This document shows, one piece after another, positions 23,301 through 34,951 of a stretch of 64,000 nt of DNA. The stretch comes from Chlorokybus atmophyticus (Eukaryota; Streptophyta; Chlorokybophyceae; Chlorokybales; Chlorokybaceae): positions 312,214 through 376,213 of the forward strand of contig RHPI01002090.1 in assembly GCA_009103225.1 (NCBI GenBank), given 5' to 3'. The notes below the pieces were generated by a model. The model searched no databases and was not told the DNA's origin. It was given only the letters and a program-made list of their open reading frames with translations. Position 1 is the stretch's first letter; each line of letters begins with the position of its first letter. The position numbers and the translations under genes were made by a program.

Positions 23301-26300
23301 GAAAGCTCCTGCAATGCTGACAGCATGGACACCTCACTGCAAGCAGATGCGCAGTTAATCCTCTTGCAACCATCGCAAGGCATTACAATTTGCCAACTGA
23401 TCACTGCAAGCTCACTCACTCCTTGTACTCCTGCAGCTGCGCCTCAGCAACAGATTTGCCCTCTTCCAACAACTGAACAGCCGTTGGGTCGTCCAAACTT
23501 GTTAGACTTCGAGAAAAGTAATCTTGCAAACTCCCTATGCTGCCCTCGACAGTAATGCGATTGCCTGCAATTCCAAATTGCCTCAATGTCACAGGCGCTG
23601 CCATGGATACTTGAGAACTTGAGACCCTACTGACAAGGGGGATGTATTACTTTGGAGAGTTGCCTGCAGGTCAGCCACCTTCTTGCCAAGTGCTCGAATC
23701 TCATATTCAGCCATAGAGAGCTGCGTGCGTGTGGTTTGCAGGCTGGTTTCTTTCTGGTCCTTCTCTCTCTGCTTCTGACTGCAAAACAGACAAGATGGTG
23801 AGTCATTGCACAGTGCTCGTTTGCTATGTTGCTACCTCAACACTCGCCTCAGCACGCGCGAAACAGCTGACTTGAAGTCCTGAGCTGAGGGTGTGACGCC
23901 GAGCAGATTTTCAGCAGAACCTTGCGCCCGCTCCATGCTGCAACAGCGTGTTGATGTTAGTGCGATGCACGCAGCGACAGTAGCAACGAAGCTGCAACGA
24001 CGTCTTAGAGCGCTGAGTACATCGTAGTGTAGCTCTCCTCCTTCTTCAGCGCTTCAGCTCGTTTGACATCAAGCTTGACGTGCGCCTCCGCTTGTGCCAT
24101 CATCGCACTGCTCTCATACTGCAGCTGCGTCTCCAGCTCCTGCAGCTCGCTGATCTTCCTTGTCTTTGCATCAATCAAGGCTGCATAGTTGGTTTTCTCA
24201 AACTCGTCCACTTGTCTTTGACACTCCAACTCCTGTGACAGTCCCACCCGACATGAGGGGCTGCTTTAACTGAAAGTATGCAGCAGTAGCATACATGTTG
24301 GCCGCTTGGATTCAAATGGCAGGCTTACCAACCTTTGACCGCTTTGTTCGCACTGCTTCTCGGCAGTCTACTTCTGAGAAGGTGGAGTTGTCAAGATCTT
24401 GCTCCAGCTGCCGCAGATTGCGCTCCTTTTCAGCCTGTTGTAAGAAATGAGAGATCCGCTACCTACGCAGCATCACCTACTGTGGTAATGACCACTTCAA
24501 AGCATCCATATTCATACCAGCTGCTGCTGCTTGTGCTTGATGTCAGTGTTTGCTTTTGTGTTCTGCTCTGTAGCGCCATCTATCTTGGCTGAAAACTCGT
24601 ACTCCTTGCGCCGATGAGCGTCCTGAGTAAACATACAACAGGGCTCAGCAGCGCAGGATGTGCACAATGCTTTTGGTTGCAGGCAAACGTGCATGCCTAC
24701 CTTGAGTTCTGTCAAGCCTTTGTTGAAGGCCAGCAACTTAGCATCAGCCTGCCTTCTGAACTCGTTCAGCACGCTGTCTGACAACGGTAGCTTGTCTGCA
24801 CGAACACTACCGCCCAGATGCTTGCTGGATATCTGTTGAATGGAGAGGTCTCTCTGCTGCTTCTGTTGACCATGAGCCTGTGCGCAAAGGGCGTGTTTGA
24901 GCCTGTGACAACTACCACGCATGGGCAACACAGCAGTTATAGGGACACACGCAAAGTTACAGCTACACGGCACAGAGCGCGGCTTACCTCAGCCTCAGCT
25001 TGCAACTTGCCCTGCTGTTTCAGCTTGTTCTCATAAAAGGTTTTGCGAGCAGCAAGCTCTATGCGGTCGTCTCTGAGAAGCGATTCCTGCTTCCCAATTT
25101 CCAACTTGAACGCCCGCAAAGCACCTTCGAACTGTTGAATCTCGTTGATCAGCTCCTCCTCAGTTTCTGCAAACGCCCAGACTTGTCAGCTCAAATGCAT
25201 GCCCCATAACTGTGCATCCCCACACCACATGAAGTGCCCGCACTGACAATTTTGCCGTACGCCAGCTTGATTCATACATGACGTGCCCACTTGACATTTA
25301 GCAAGCAGCAACAGGGTCTCAAAGCCCCCCAAGACTCGCCTGTTGGTTCGCCATCATCCTCTTCTCTGAGCGGGTTCTGGCGAAGAACCTCCCAGAGGTT
25401 CGTGCGTTGGCGGATGAGCATCGTCTTTTGGGCATCCAGGACTTTCATCTCGTCCTGTAGTGCCTTCACACGCCTGATTTTGCCGTTGTACTCTTCGGCA
25501 CTCTTGGAACTCGCACCAATCTGAGCCTCAAGCTCACGAATCTGGTTCCTCAGATGCGTGATTTTGGTAGTATCGTCTTCTATACTCGTTCGGTACTGTA
25601 CAAGTACATACCACGACCTGAGCATATTTGTTTACAGCCGCGATACAATTGTAGGAACAGGCGTACAAGCAATAATGCTGACATGTGTCATGCACAGGTG
25701 CAGGTAGTCACAACCTTTTCTGCTTGGTCTTTCAAAGTCTGCAAGTTTTGCAGCTTGAGCTTGAACTCTTTTACATCGTGCGTATGCTCGGACTTGAGCT
25801 TCTTGATAGCCTCCAACGCCTTTGTATACCTGCCGTACACTTGCTGATTTAATACAAACACAATAGCTGTGCAAGCATCGGATGTAAAGAGACCTCATGC
25901 GCACCTTGTGGAAGAGAAGATGTCGTCAAACTTCTTTTTCAGCACAGCAGCTTCTGCTAACGGCCAGTTTGCCTCGTCTTGGTGCACAAATATGACGTTC
26001 TCCAGTATGGCCTTTGGAACACCCATCAGCATGCCTACTTGTCTGTCCAAGTCCGCGCAGCGATAGCTAAGCGCCGTTTTCTATGGGTGTATGTTAAGTT
26101 GTAAGTAATAATCCGTTGTTACTTACAATTATAACATATTGTAAGTGTGATCTGCTTACAACTATGGCGTAATCCTGCATACGCAATGAATCAAGCACAA
26201 CAGGAATCAGGTACCTCATTCAGCTCATTGTACGTCTGCAGGATGCTTTCAATAGCTTTGTACTCCATCTTGGAGGCCTTCTGTGTCAATTGAAAAGACC

Positions 26301-27053
26301 GAACGCAGACAACCGGCTTGCCACTGATGGATCGGAATCGAAGTCGGATCTGCGCCTTAACCTCTGTTTCTCCTGCAATCTGTGGCATATCTCAACATGC
26401 AAACTACACAAGCACGTATGCCCACAATCAATTGTGTTGGCACATAGAACTAAGATGATAAGCATATGTTATATGTTATGTGTGCCCGACCAGGTATGTA
26501 ACTGGATGCGCCTAACTGTTGAACTGGTTGTTGTGTGTATTCAGATGTATAGCCACCAACAGGTCGCTATGTTTTGAGTCTGTGGTGTTGACCAGACACA
26601 TAGCAACCGATTGGTGGCATTGACGCTTTCTGTGCAGAACAAGCTATGTTTGCCAAGCATGAGGCACCAGCTGAGAGTGGGATAAAGCTCAGGGAGTCGT
26701 ACCTTCGGGTCATGTATAAACGTCTGACCGGAGCGCGCGTTGGGTGGAAGCTCCCCGGTGCACGCTTGCTTGAGGCACTCAATAACCGTCTGCAACGACA
26801 GGTTGCTTGCTAGCTTCTTTGTTACTTGTGCATGCAACGCAGCACAATCAAACATCGATGTTAAGAGAAGGAAATACTGCCACTTGAAAGTCGAGCAAAA
26901 AACTGACAACCAGACTCGCTTGTCGCTTACCGTTTTGCCGGCGCCATTTGGACCAACAATCAGCGTCAGAGGCTTGTAGAACTCAATGACGCTTTGATTG
27001 TTTGGGCTAAAACTTCGAATGCCCTTGATGAGCATCTTGTCGATGGTGGCCAT
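20338..27053 (-). CDS. RAD50: DNA double-strand break repair protein RAD50
   Basis: RAD50 is the SMC-like ATPase of the MRE11 complex. About 26 minus-strand exons can be read; the first are 27053-26931, 26789-26703 and 26379-26215, and the last ends in TAA at 20338-20340. Exon 1 carries the Walker A motif GPNGAGKT (residues 34-41). The Q-loop block [13 protein letters not shown] is near 25975-26010. Long heptad-rich coiled coils run from about 25.8 to 23.4 kb, the zinc hook CPLC is at about 23260, and the return coil follows to 21.4 kb. The ABC signature RGRCSAGQK is at about 20770-20795, Walker B/D-loop [12 protein letters not shown] at about 20600-20650, and the switch His in [12 protein letters not shown] near 20400-20440. 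The size, about 1,300 residues by eye, fits the family. The exon frames change often but each joins sensibly. Neighbouring STN1 is on the same strand. Confidence 0.95.
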
Positions 27054-27316
27054 CTTGTCAACAGCATCACACTAGCACTGACACCCTGCCTTTGCTTCAA
27101 GCACACAACCTGCTGAAGTGAACGAACAACATGCTTGTGACCAAACTTTCGACTTTGTGGCAACAGGGAAAAGGAGGGCAGGCTGACAGCAACCAATCGG
27201 GCAGCATGCATGCTGCAGTCAAAGCCACACCCAAGCCTGCCGCAGTTGTGGGGATGCAAGCTACAACCTCAGCTCACGCAGATTAGTACCTGCAGGCGAA
27301 TACCAACACCGGTGGT

Positions 27317-27951
27317 ATGTCTCTTCCGTCAGGACCGGCCGAAGATGCGACCGCCGCCCCCACCACCAACGCCGCCGCCGCCGCCACCTCCACAGCGCAT
27401 GCACTGCCTCTAGACGGTCTGACGTTGCCGTAAATGGCGCCAAGTAGTAACGTGGTGACTGGCAGGCGACTTGAGTTTGCACAAGGAGCACTGCGCCTGG
27501 AGCAGTGTTTTCCCTGCGTGGCCTACTCAATGTACTTTGCCCACAGCTGCGCTTTCGTGCTATCATCACCAAAGCAGACCAAGCATGTAAGGACGCACCT
27601 AGCTTGAAAGTGCTTGTGCCAGGACATAGGTGCTCTCTGTGCACTCATTGGCAAAGTGCATACGTATTGGTTCCGGTGGGTGAGTGGGTGGGTGGGTGCG
27701 TAAATGGGAGGGTCCTGGGTGCGGGGGCATGCGGGTCGGGGGCATGCGTATCATACAAAAGCGATATGTGAGGGAGATGTAACACAGAAGGCAAGGCATT
27801 GTCTATGCACCCGCACACTGCGCTCATGAACTGTTCTGTGTCAAAGCTGTTGGTCTCTCCGTTCAATGGGGAGCTGGTACGCACATACGTGTCACGTAAT
27901 GTGAGGCTGACAGTTGCACCAGGCTTGGCTGCAATTGAAGGTAAGCAGTAG
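27317..27951 (+). CDS. Small unrecognised spliced gene (tentative)
   Basis: A tentative three-exon model: 27317-27429 (Ala/Thr-rich start MSLPSGPAED), 27466 to about 27586 (RLEFAQGALRLEQ then a Cys/Phe-rich part ending SSPKQTKH), and about 27850-27951 (VSPFNGELVRTYVSRNVRLTVAPG, stop TAG). The phases join if the first intron is only 36 nt, which is shorter than the others in this window (about 57 nt or more). The last exon reads like a real protein segment and ends before STN1. I do not recognise a family. The gene would be divergent from RAD50, with 263 bp between ATGs. The minus strand here is also partly open. Confidence 0.35.
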
Positions 27952-28261
27952 CTAGCTTGGCTCAACCATGCCTTAGCAACTCCATGTGTTGAGGATGCAC
28001 ATCAGACGTGTAGTGCAGCAAACTGCACAGTGATATGAGACCTGTTGTCGCACAATAGACAACAAGTACAGTGAACAACAAGATCAGATCAGAAGCATGC
28101 AGTTCCATCACAACTTCAACTCAAGTAACAACTGCGCAGCACTACTTATTGATCAAAGTTCTAACAGCAGGTCCACGTTAGCTACATGCAAGTGGTCAAT
28201 GTGTCTGGTAGCTGTAGAAGGCCATGACAACACATGGGGGTCAGCACCTTTAGCCAGCCCT
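27952..28261. other. Convergent intergenic region before STN1
   Basis: 310 bp with no supported exon. It presumably contains the 3' ends of the tentative 27317 gene and of STN1. Confidence 0.45.
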
Positions 28262-29662
28262 CTACATGGCACAGTATTTGCCGTCTTTGCCAGTGTAGAT
28301 GACACCATCTAGCTGCAACTGCGAACCCAGGGCATGCATGTTAGGCATGGGTAATGTTCTTCACTGTGTTGGGAACCGCTGCTTGCAGGTCAATGAGCCA
28401 GCACTGCTGTCTCACAAGCAGCCATTGGCGAGCAACAACGCAGCCTACTTACTTGGTCGAGTGCAGCCTTGATATGCGAATTGAACTGGGGAAAGGCACT
28501 TTGTATTTCGGCTTCACTGCATCCCGGACAATCAGCTATTTTCGCTGCCAACTTACCAGCAACCTCCTCGAGTGTCACTGCAACCACGCAGTTAGTGCTG
28601 CTCTGCTGCACACAAGTGGGACAGCTCCTCAGGACGACCGGACTGCTTACCTGGCTCTTGCTTGGGTGGCCTGCGACTCAACTGTGGCACCATGCTGCGT
28701 TGCACATGGAACCGGCCTAGTTCGGCAGGTTTGTGGTTGACTGCCTTTGCAAACAGCTCTGCAAAGTAATGTTCCTGTGCAAGGATGTGCAAGGATTGCT
28801 GTTGAGGAACACTGTGCAGTGTAATGCAGCTCTTTACTCAGCCTGGAACCAGAACATGCATAACACCATACCCGGTACAGCTTGACTATCTCAAGTTGTC
28901 GCAGAGTTTCGTAGTTGTCCTCCTTGACATCAATACTAACAGTCAGCCATGTCAGTCTTTGCAGTAGTGCAACAAGCTGAGGCTTCCACAATTGGCCCGT
29001 TCAACCATGTGTGTAGCTGCTGAGCACGTTTAGGGGAAGCGTGCTCACCCATATGCGAGAAGGTACCGCTCCGCCCTGGCAGTACTTGTAGCAATCTCCA
29101 ACGACCCAATGAAGTCCACTAGCATGCCAACAACTGGAGGGATGGGACGGAATTGCAACACCTTGAATGGTATCCGCACGCGCATTACAGCCGTTGTGTC
29201 GTCTGCGCAAGCTGGAGTCACCTCGATTGACCCTCACAGGCAGTGCGCTTATTCCATCACATAGCGAGGATCACTGACTCAATGCGCTACAGTAGAGACA
29301 CTCATGAACGAGAATCCCGTACCCACGAGCAAGTCCGTGGAGTCAACGTCATTGTGCAGCCCAACAACCACTCCAAGCAGCCTGTTGTCATGACATGCAC
29401 ATGTGTCAGCCAAGCACCACCGGCACACAGAGATGCGAGCATCAAGTGTGCAGCTGAACATTGCGGTAGGCATCGATTGCAACTTGGGTCTGTGCGTATG
29501 TCATTGCGGGAAAATACCGGAAGAGTACCTCAAACGCTTGAATGTAAACACAGGCCGTCCTGCCTTGAAAGCGTCCCCAACTGCTTCCGCAGACAGGGCG
29601 TCTCTCGCCCACAGCTTGCGGTGCACCGCAAGCTGAGCAGCACCGTCCTCAGCCTCCGGCAT
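28262..29662 (-). CDS. STN1: CST complex subunit STN1-like OB-fold protein
   Basis: Seven exons close in phase to 235 residues: 29662-29529, 29381-29323, 29211-29049, 28935-28872, 28756-28651, 28577-28453, 28318-28262. STN1 works with CTC1 and TEN1 on single-stranded telomeric DNA and in fill-in synthesis. The N-terminus (VHRKLWARDAL) is followed by an OB-fold: strand 1 RLLGVVVGLHND, the DDTTAVMRVRIPF strand matching the DDGTG-type strand of the family, a Val/Leu strand before the linker, and IDVKEDNYETLRQLEIVKLYR at the OB-fold end. A linker leads to a C-terminal winged helix (LEEVAGKLAAKI, LQLDGVIYTGKDGKYCAM). The main alternative is an RPA2-type protein, which has the same OB plus winged-helix plan, but the short N-terminus and the DNYETLRQLEIVKLY block favour STN1. 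A profile search would settle it. Confidence 0.65.
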
Positions 29663-30555
29663 CCTTTCCCAGCAGCCACATCCGGCAAGCCCGGCGTCAC
29701 CTCACGACAATGCCAAGCATGCCTTCCACGCGCAACAGCTCGTGCAAGCGGAAACTGCAGCTGACAGCCCGACTAACCCACTCAGCCCTCCCAACCTAGA
29801 TTCCTCAAGCCCGTTCCTCTATCGGCATTCCGCCTCCGCCACCACCACGACCGCCGCCGACGGCACCCACGACCGACGCTTCACTGCAAAGGGCGGGAGA
29901 GCAGTGCGCGACGCCACGTATGCATCTCGCGAACTGCTGTTACGTTAACTCAGTGCTACGAGGCTAACAAACGGGAAACTTCGTCACTACAGCTCGGGTT
30001 GACTGCGCCACTGACCGTGTTGTCCAGCTGCGATCCGCTGTCAACGCACCCTGCGCCGGTTAAGAATCTCAGTCAGTGTAAACCACTTGCTGTGCTTAGC
30101 GCAACAAGCGCAACTTGGACTTGCTGGTGGCGGCAGTGGCGGTGGCATTGGCGGCGGCGAACGTTGTATTGGGCCTGCGGCGTGCACATAACAGGTGTGT
30201 TGCTGTAATGTACATGCTATACGCGTGTTAAGCAGATGTGCAACGTAAGCTAGCGCTGTTGCACACAGCTACCGGTTGGTCGATCTACACTTCTGGTTTT
30301 GCATGGCTTTTGTCGAGAACATATGTGGGCGACCTATATTTCACTTCGTTGCGTATTAACATCATCGTGTGTTGCAAACAAGTGCATGCCGTTCCTTTGC
30401 ATGGGACCATGCTGACCTAATGCACTTGAACATGGCAATGCTGTGATGTGTTGAGCAAGACATTGCAGTTTCAGGTTGTACTTGTGTATTGACGCTATCT
30501 GTAAGCAAGACTGGTCGTCTGAAGCGATTTGTTGGTTGAAGTACAGACCTCAGCT
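29663..30555. promoter_or_regulatory. Divergent region between STN1 and the DUF4079 gene
   Basis: 893 bp between two ATGs. Open frames such as 29742-29948 have no recognisable content. A GGC/GGT-rich patch lies at about 30127-30165. No core elements could be assigned. Confidence 0.4.
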
Positions 30556-32278
30556 ATGGCGCTGGTGACAGCCACCACTGTGTCTGCGCCGCTGCTGCTC
30601 CGGTCCAAGCAGACAGTGGCGTCATGCCGCAAGCAGCATAGCCGCCAAACCTTATGTGCACAGCAAGGCAGCGAGCATGACGGGAAAGTGTGCACAAAGC
30701 CAAGGTCTTCAGAGCTGAAGCTGTTGAGCACCGCACCCGTGGTTGGAGTTGCTGCAGGTGCCGGATTTGCACAATTGCTAGTTGTTTGAACAATTGCACA
30801 GTACGCCAGTGGAAACAACAATGTTCCTCACAACGAATCTGTCCTTACAGCTGGTGCTGTCACAAGCTTTCTTGCGCCATATGTGGAACTGGTGAAGGCA
30901 CAGAACTACCCGGACTGGCTGATCCACTGGGGTCATCCAGGCAACATGGTAATTTGCTCGTGGAGCATGGCGTGCTCTGATTCAATGACATGGTATAAAA
31001 TCATAAACATTATCGTTTCCTCAGGCTGTCGTCCTGCTTGCTATGGGTGGCTATGGCTCGTACTTAGGCTGGCAGATTCGCACCAGCGGAGATCAGGTGT
31101 GCCTTGTTACAATGTTACTTGTGGTTTTCAGCCGTCATGAGAGGTCTCTGCACTCATGGATGTTGTTTACAGGCCTGGATTGCCAAAGCAAAGGACTCGC
31201 ACCCTAAGATCATGGCAGGAATGTTCTTCTTCTTCGCTGCTGGTGCAGTTGGCGGGCTCACCTCGCTGCTCACCCAGGGCAAGCCTTTGCTGGAAAGGTA
31301 CAGTCATGGGTGCCTATGATACACATTGCACCTTTGGTTGTAGCAGGTTGCCCATGCTTTAGCATGAGTTCTGACCAGACTGTGGTTTTCAGCCCGCATG
31401 CTTTAACGGGATTGGCGGGGCTGTCACTTCTCGCAGCACAGTCATTGTCTCCTCTGCTGTTTCAGGTACAAGACTGTACATGTCAGTTAGCATTCATGCA
31501 TGGCAGGTGCATTGGCAGTTGTCGGGTTGCCGGGGATTCTGCTGCTCAGCAGTGTTCCACAGGAGCCCAAGCTGCAGTACGCTGCTGCGAGCGCCGTCTC
31601 TTCACCATCAAGCCCTTTGAGCTCTAGGCTAGCTTTCAGCAGTGGTTCCTCGCTGTACCGCTCGCAATTTGCTCGCGGCAGTGTAGCTAGCAAGGCGGTG
31701 AGAGGGTCCTCAAGCGGTCGGTTTAGCAGCCAGCGCGGGCTGCGTGTTGTGGCTCGGGCAACACCGTCTAACCGTGATTCAATTCTGTCCGATGCCATCC
31801 AAGAGCCCATAGCATTTCTCGGCGGGCTGTTTGCGGGTCTGTTGCGCCTGGACCTCAAGGAGGACCCACTCAGGGAGTGGGTTGCCGAGACTGCTGAGAA
31901 AGCAGGAGTTGAGCAGCCTCAGTCAACTGTTGTTAATGATAACGATGAAGACGAGGGGCCCGTAGATATTGCCATTGAGTAGAGTGAATATTCTGCTCCA
32001 CATTGCAGCAGCCTGCAGCTATTTCCTGGGCTTTTCAGTCAGTGAAACAGACGTAGTCTTGGAAACAGCAGGCCGCTTTGTACACTCCTTGTAGAGTTAT
32101 GTGCAATTGCGTGTGTTCATGTACTAGTATTTGCGCTGATGCTTTTGTTGTTTTTATGTGTCGTGAGCAGGAAAGGCCGGAGTTGCGAACTGCACACGCC
32201 TTCCTGGGCTCAGCGACAATGGCCCTTTTTGTCGTGCATGCCGTATTTGGCCTGCAGCTCGGCCTCAGTCTGCCTTGA
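30556..32278 (+). CDS. DUF4079 plastid membrane protein
   Basis: Six exons close in phase to 225 residues: 30556-30757, 30851-30948, 31025-31096, 31173-31297, 31393-31465, 32171-32278. The first about 65 residues are Ser/Ala/Arg-rich and look like a plastid transit peptide. The rest matches the DUF4079 family of cyanobacteria and chloroplasts: VELVKAQNYPDWLIHWGHPGNM, AVVLLAMGGYGSYLGWQIR, AKDSHPKIMAGMFFFFAAGAVGG, SPHALTGLAGLSLLAAQ and RTAHAFLGSATMALFVVHAVFG. Four hydrophobic helices with paired His residues suggest a cytochrome b561-like haem-binding fold, but function is not known. The final intron (705 bp) is several times longer than the other four because it contains a complete UPF0426 gene. 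Confidence 0.88.
31500..31982 (+). CDS. UPF0426 plastid protein, nested in a DUF4079 intron
   Basis: A single uninterrupted frame of 160 residues on the same strand as its host, entirely inside the last DUF4079 intron. The N-terminal about 90 residues are Ser/Ala/Arg-rich, as in a plastid transit peptide. The C-terminal part carries the family core: SILSDAIQEPIAFLGG, LFAGLLRLDLKEDPLREWV and an acidic tail ending PVDIAIE. This matches the UPF0426 group of plant chloroplast proteins, whose function is unknown. It starts 35 bp after the host donor and ends 188 bp before the host acceptor, so it must use its own promoter and poly(A) site within the intron, or be made by alternative processing of the host transcript. 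The lack of introns, unlike every neighbour, suggests arrival as a retrocopy (inference). Confidence 0.85.
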   Translation: MAGALAVVGLPGILLLSSVPQEPKLQYAAASAVSSPSSPLSSRLAFSSGSSLYRSQFARGSVASKAVRGSSSGRFSSQRGLRVVARATPSNRDSILSDAIQEPIAFLGGLFAGLLRLDLKEDPLREWVAETAEKAGVEQPQSTVVNDNDEDEGPVDIAIE

Positions 32279-33460
32279 GGCGGACTTTTCGTATTGCTGG
32301 TGTCGCAGTTGACAGGGCACATTGCCCAAAGTCAGTTATTGTTGTTGTTGTTAATGTTTTGCAGGGTTATTGCGATCATACTGGTAGACACCTCAATTTG
32401 CACGCCATCAGTGACAACCTCTTAAATTTTGTGCCAATCGTGCACAGACATGCGCCGCAAACTCTGTCTCGATACAGTCAAGTCTGAATGTCATTTGCTT
32501 TTGTGCCCAACAATACACGACAACCGCACAAACAGCCCCACAGTACACAATGCACCCACTACTGCACTACTCTCACACCATCCCCGCCAACCAAATTTTG
32601 CTCCGTCATCAGCCTTGACGCTGTGCGTGTGCTGATCGCGGCTGCCATAGAGTGCACACTTGCATGTCCATCGCAACAGATTAGTAATGAGAAACATATA
32701 CAGATATAGTGTACAGGAAATTGTAGGCGCCATTGCGTGCATGCATTATTGCAACACACGCGTTTGAACATGATGCACAATGCACATTGACAGCGCATGT
32801 CAACATACTCACCTACTTTACACATGTTCGACCACCGGGCTACCTACCCTACGCACTCTGCTCCTACCCCACCCTGTTAGTCATGCCAGCATGCATGTGC
32901 AGCCCTTGTTACATCATCGCCACCACGCACTCTATCGTTCGTCCTGCCGAGAACTTCCTGTTGGCGTGCCGTCGCTGTCCTGCGGGGGGGCGGGCGGGGG
33001 GGGGGAGGACCCCAACAATTGTGTACAACAAGTTGTGGTTGGTCTGCCACACTGTAGCAAAAAGTATTGTCAAGTCCAAAACAGAAAAATAGCACACCTC
33101 GTGTACATTATATAAGCACAGAGTATGGATATTCGCCTAGCAACAATAACTGTTCAGTTCCCAGCCTCGCTGGTTAGTGCTGCTGGCTTCACGTCTGTAC
33201 AAAACAATACCAAACAGTCATGTCCAGTTATTACCAGGTCGCATGCCAACAGCTCACAGTGCTTGCTCAACGTTGACAGGCAAAGTGTCCAGACCGAAAA
33301 ACAAAACAGTATCAGCGTCTACCACAGCACACATCAATGGTGCGTCCACTGCCTGCTCTGTAGCATGCAGAGCGGGCCATAGCGGTATGCAGTCATCAGC
33401 CCTGCAGCGACACCAAGTGAGTCAAACAACGGGGCTCCCCACAGCGGGATCAATGCGTAG
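32279..33460. other. Intergenic region DUF4079 to SEN54
   Basis: 1.2 kb between convergent genes. No exon is supported. A G-rich run is at 32983-33006. Frames across it on both strands are short. Confidence 0.5.
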
Positions 33461-34847
33461 TCACAGCATGCTAGCGTAAGGAAAACGGGGCGTCCCGCAC
33501 AACAAGAGCCGCAATGCACCGCCGTTCTTGTGTTGCACACAGGCACACGCACTGCATACATACCTGCATATGCAGATCCAAAAGGCTGGTGGGCCAGGGT
33601 TCCGCTTGCTGAAATGCGCATCCGGTAACCAAACGCCATACGCCAGTTTCATGGCTTCCGCCTCCCTATTACGTACGGCGTTGGCCGCATGCTGGCGAGG
33701 ATCACAGAAAGGATGCAGGATTTCTGCACATTGGCGTAAGTACGCCGCCCATACATCCTGACCCATGCAATGCTTGTTGTAGACTTCAACATGAATATTC
33801 GGCATCCATGACAGCACATGACGCAACACCGTGTTGACTTCTGAGCAGCAGCACAATGCAAACAAACATAAGCAGTCTCCAAAACTTGTCTTTCTTACCC
33901 TTGCAAGCATGGCTTACCATCCAAACTGAGGACTGCTGCAGAGTCCGTGATGGCGTGCAGGTGCTGCTCCTGAAGACCACGATGAGATTGCCTTGAGTAA
34001 CGCAGCAAATGCAACTGATAAGCCTGCTCTGTAGCAGTGAATGCTACTGCGTGACAAGCGCTTGTGGTTGGGCTTACCGTTGCACTAGTTTTTGCGACAA
34101 CAAAATACTGAGCATTGCTGACTTCAGCCTCGGATTCAGCAGTGACATCTGGTGTTATCTGCTCCTTCTGTTGTGAAGTTACACCCTTTGGTACCCATTG
34201 CCCTCGCCGGCCCACGACATAACCAAGCTTCCTCAAATGGGAGTACACTTGATAGTGCTCAAGCGGAACACCTGGACACCCCAGGTGAGAATCCTACATG
34301 CATCTTCCCTTGCAACAAGTAATGCAATACAATCAGATTTGCTATAACACTCCACATCGAGAGCTCCTGCACAACAACACAAACCTGCACTCAGCATGAG
34401 CCCAAACGCTTTGTGCACGGACACTGTGATGGATTCCAGCAACAGTGTGAGGCTTCCCGTCTCCACCATGTGCCTGTGGAATTGTTGTGTCAGCCATGCT
34501 GGCTCGATGCACACTGCACACTTGTTTGTATGCAGTCGAGCGCTTACACTGCTTCTTCAGGGTAGCAAAGAGAAACACCGTTGCGAGAGAAGCCGACGGC
34601 GTGCCACTGCGAGCCACATACGCTTGTCAACTCTACAAGCGCCAGATCGGAGCGCCACACGCCTATGGATGTTCGCTTCCTGTAATCAAACCAGTAATGT
34701 TTAACACCTTCCAAACAGCAAGTTCAAACGCTAGCATTGCAAGTATGCATGCTCTCACCGTGCGACTCTTGCGTCATTGCAACTGCTTGATGCAGACTCG
34801 CTGTCATCTACAGCCTCAGCAGCCTCCTCTCCAGTACTCGACACCAT
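33461..34847 (-). CDS. SEN54: tRNA-splicing endonuclease subunit SEN54
   Basis: Six exons close in phase to 326 residues: 34847-34759, 34679-34550, 34520-34385, 34271-34078, 33969-33918, 33840-33461. SEN54 is the structural partner of SEN2 in the heterotetramer that excises tRNA introns. An acidic Ser/Glu start precedes the family N-terminal block: GVWRSDLALVELTS, AVGFSRNGVSLCYPEEA, then ETGSLTLLLE. The diagnostic LEHYQVYSHLRKLGYVVGRR follows, and then the C-terminal endonuclease-like fold (KLAYGVWLPDAHFSKRNPGPPAF). After that, reading straight through gives a Cys-rich insert before LRLLLCGTPRF and the stop; an intron might remove it, but no in-phase splice was found. The gene starts 104 bp after the GatC stop, on the same strand. 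Confidence 0.85.
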
Positions 34848-34951
34848 GCCTGCCAAGTGCTTATCATGAGCATTGACAAAACCGAAAGCAACTCTGTCAT
34901 GTGCAAAGGACAAGACCAAATAACTGGACCGAATGGGGATGTGTGCACATA

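Noticed and set aside
28262-29662. RPA2 as identity of the OB-fold gene
   Set aside because: Same domain plan, but it lacks the RPA2 N-terminal Ser-rich region, and the DNYETLRQLEIVKLY block fits STN1 better. Kept as an alternative only.
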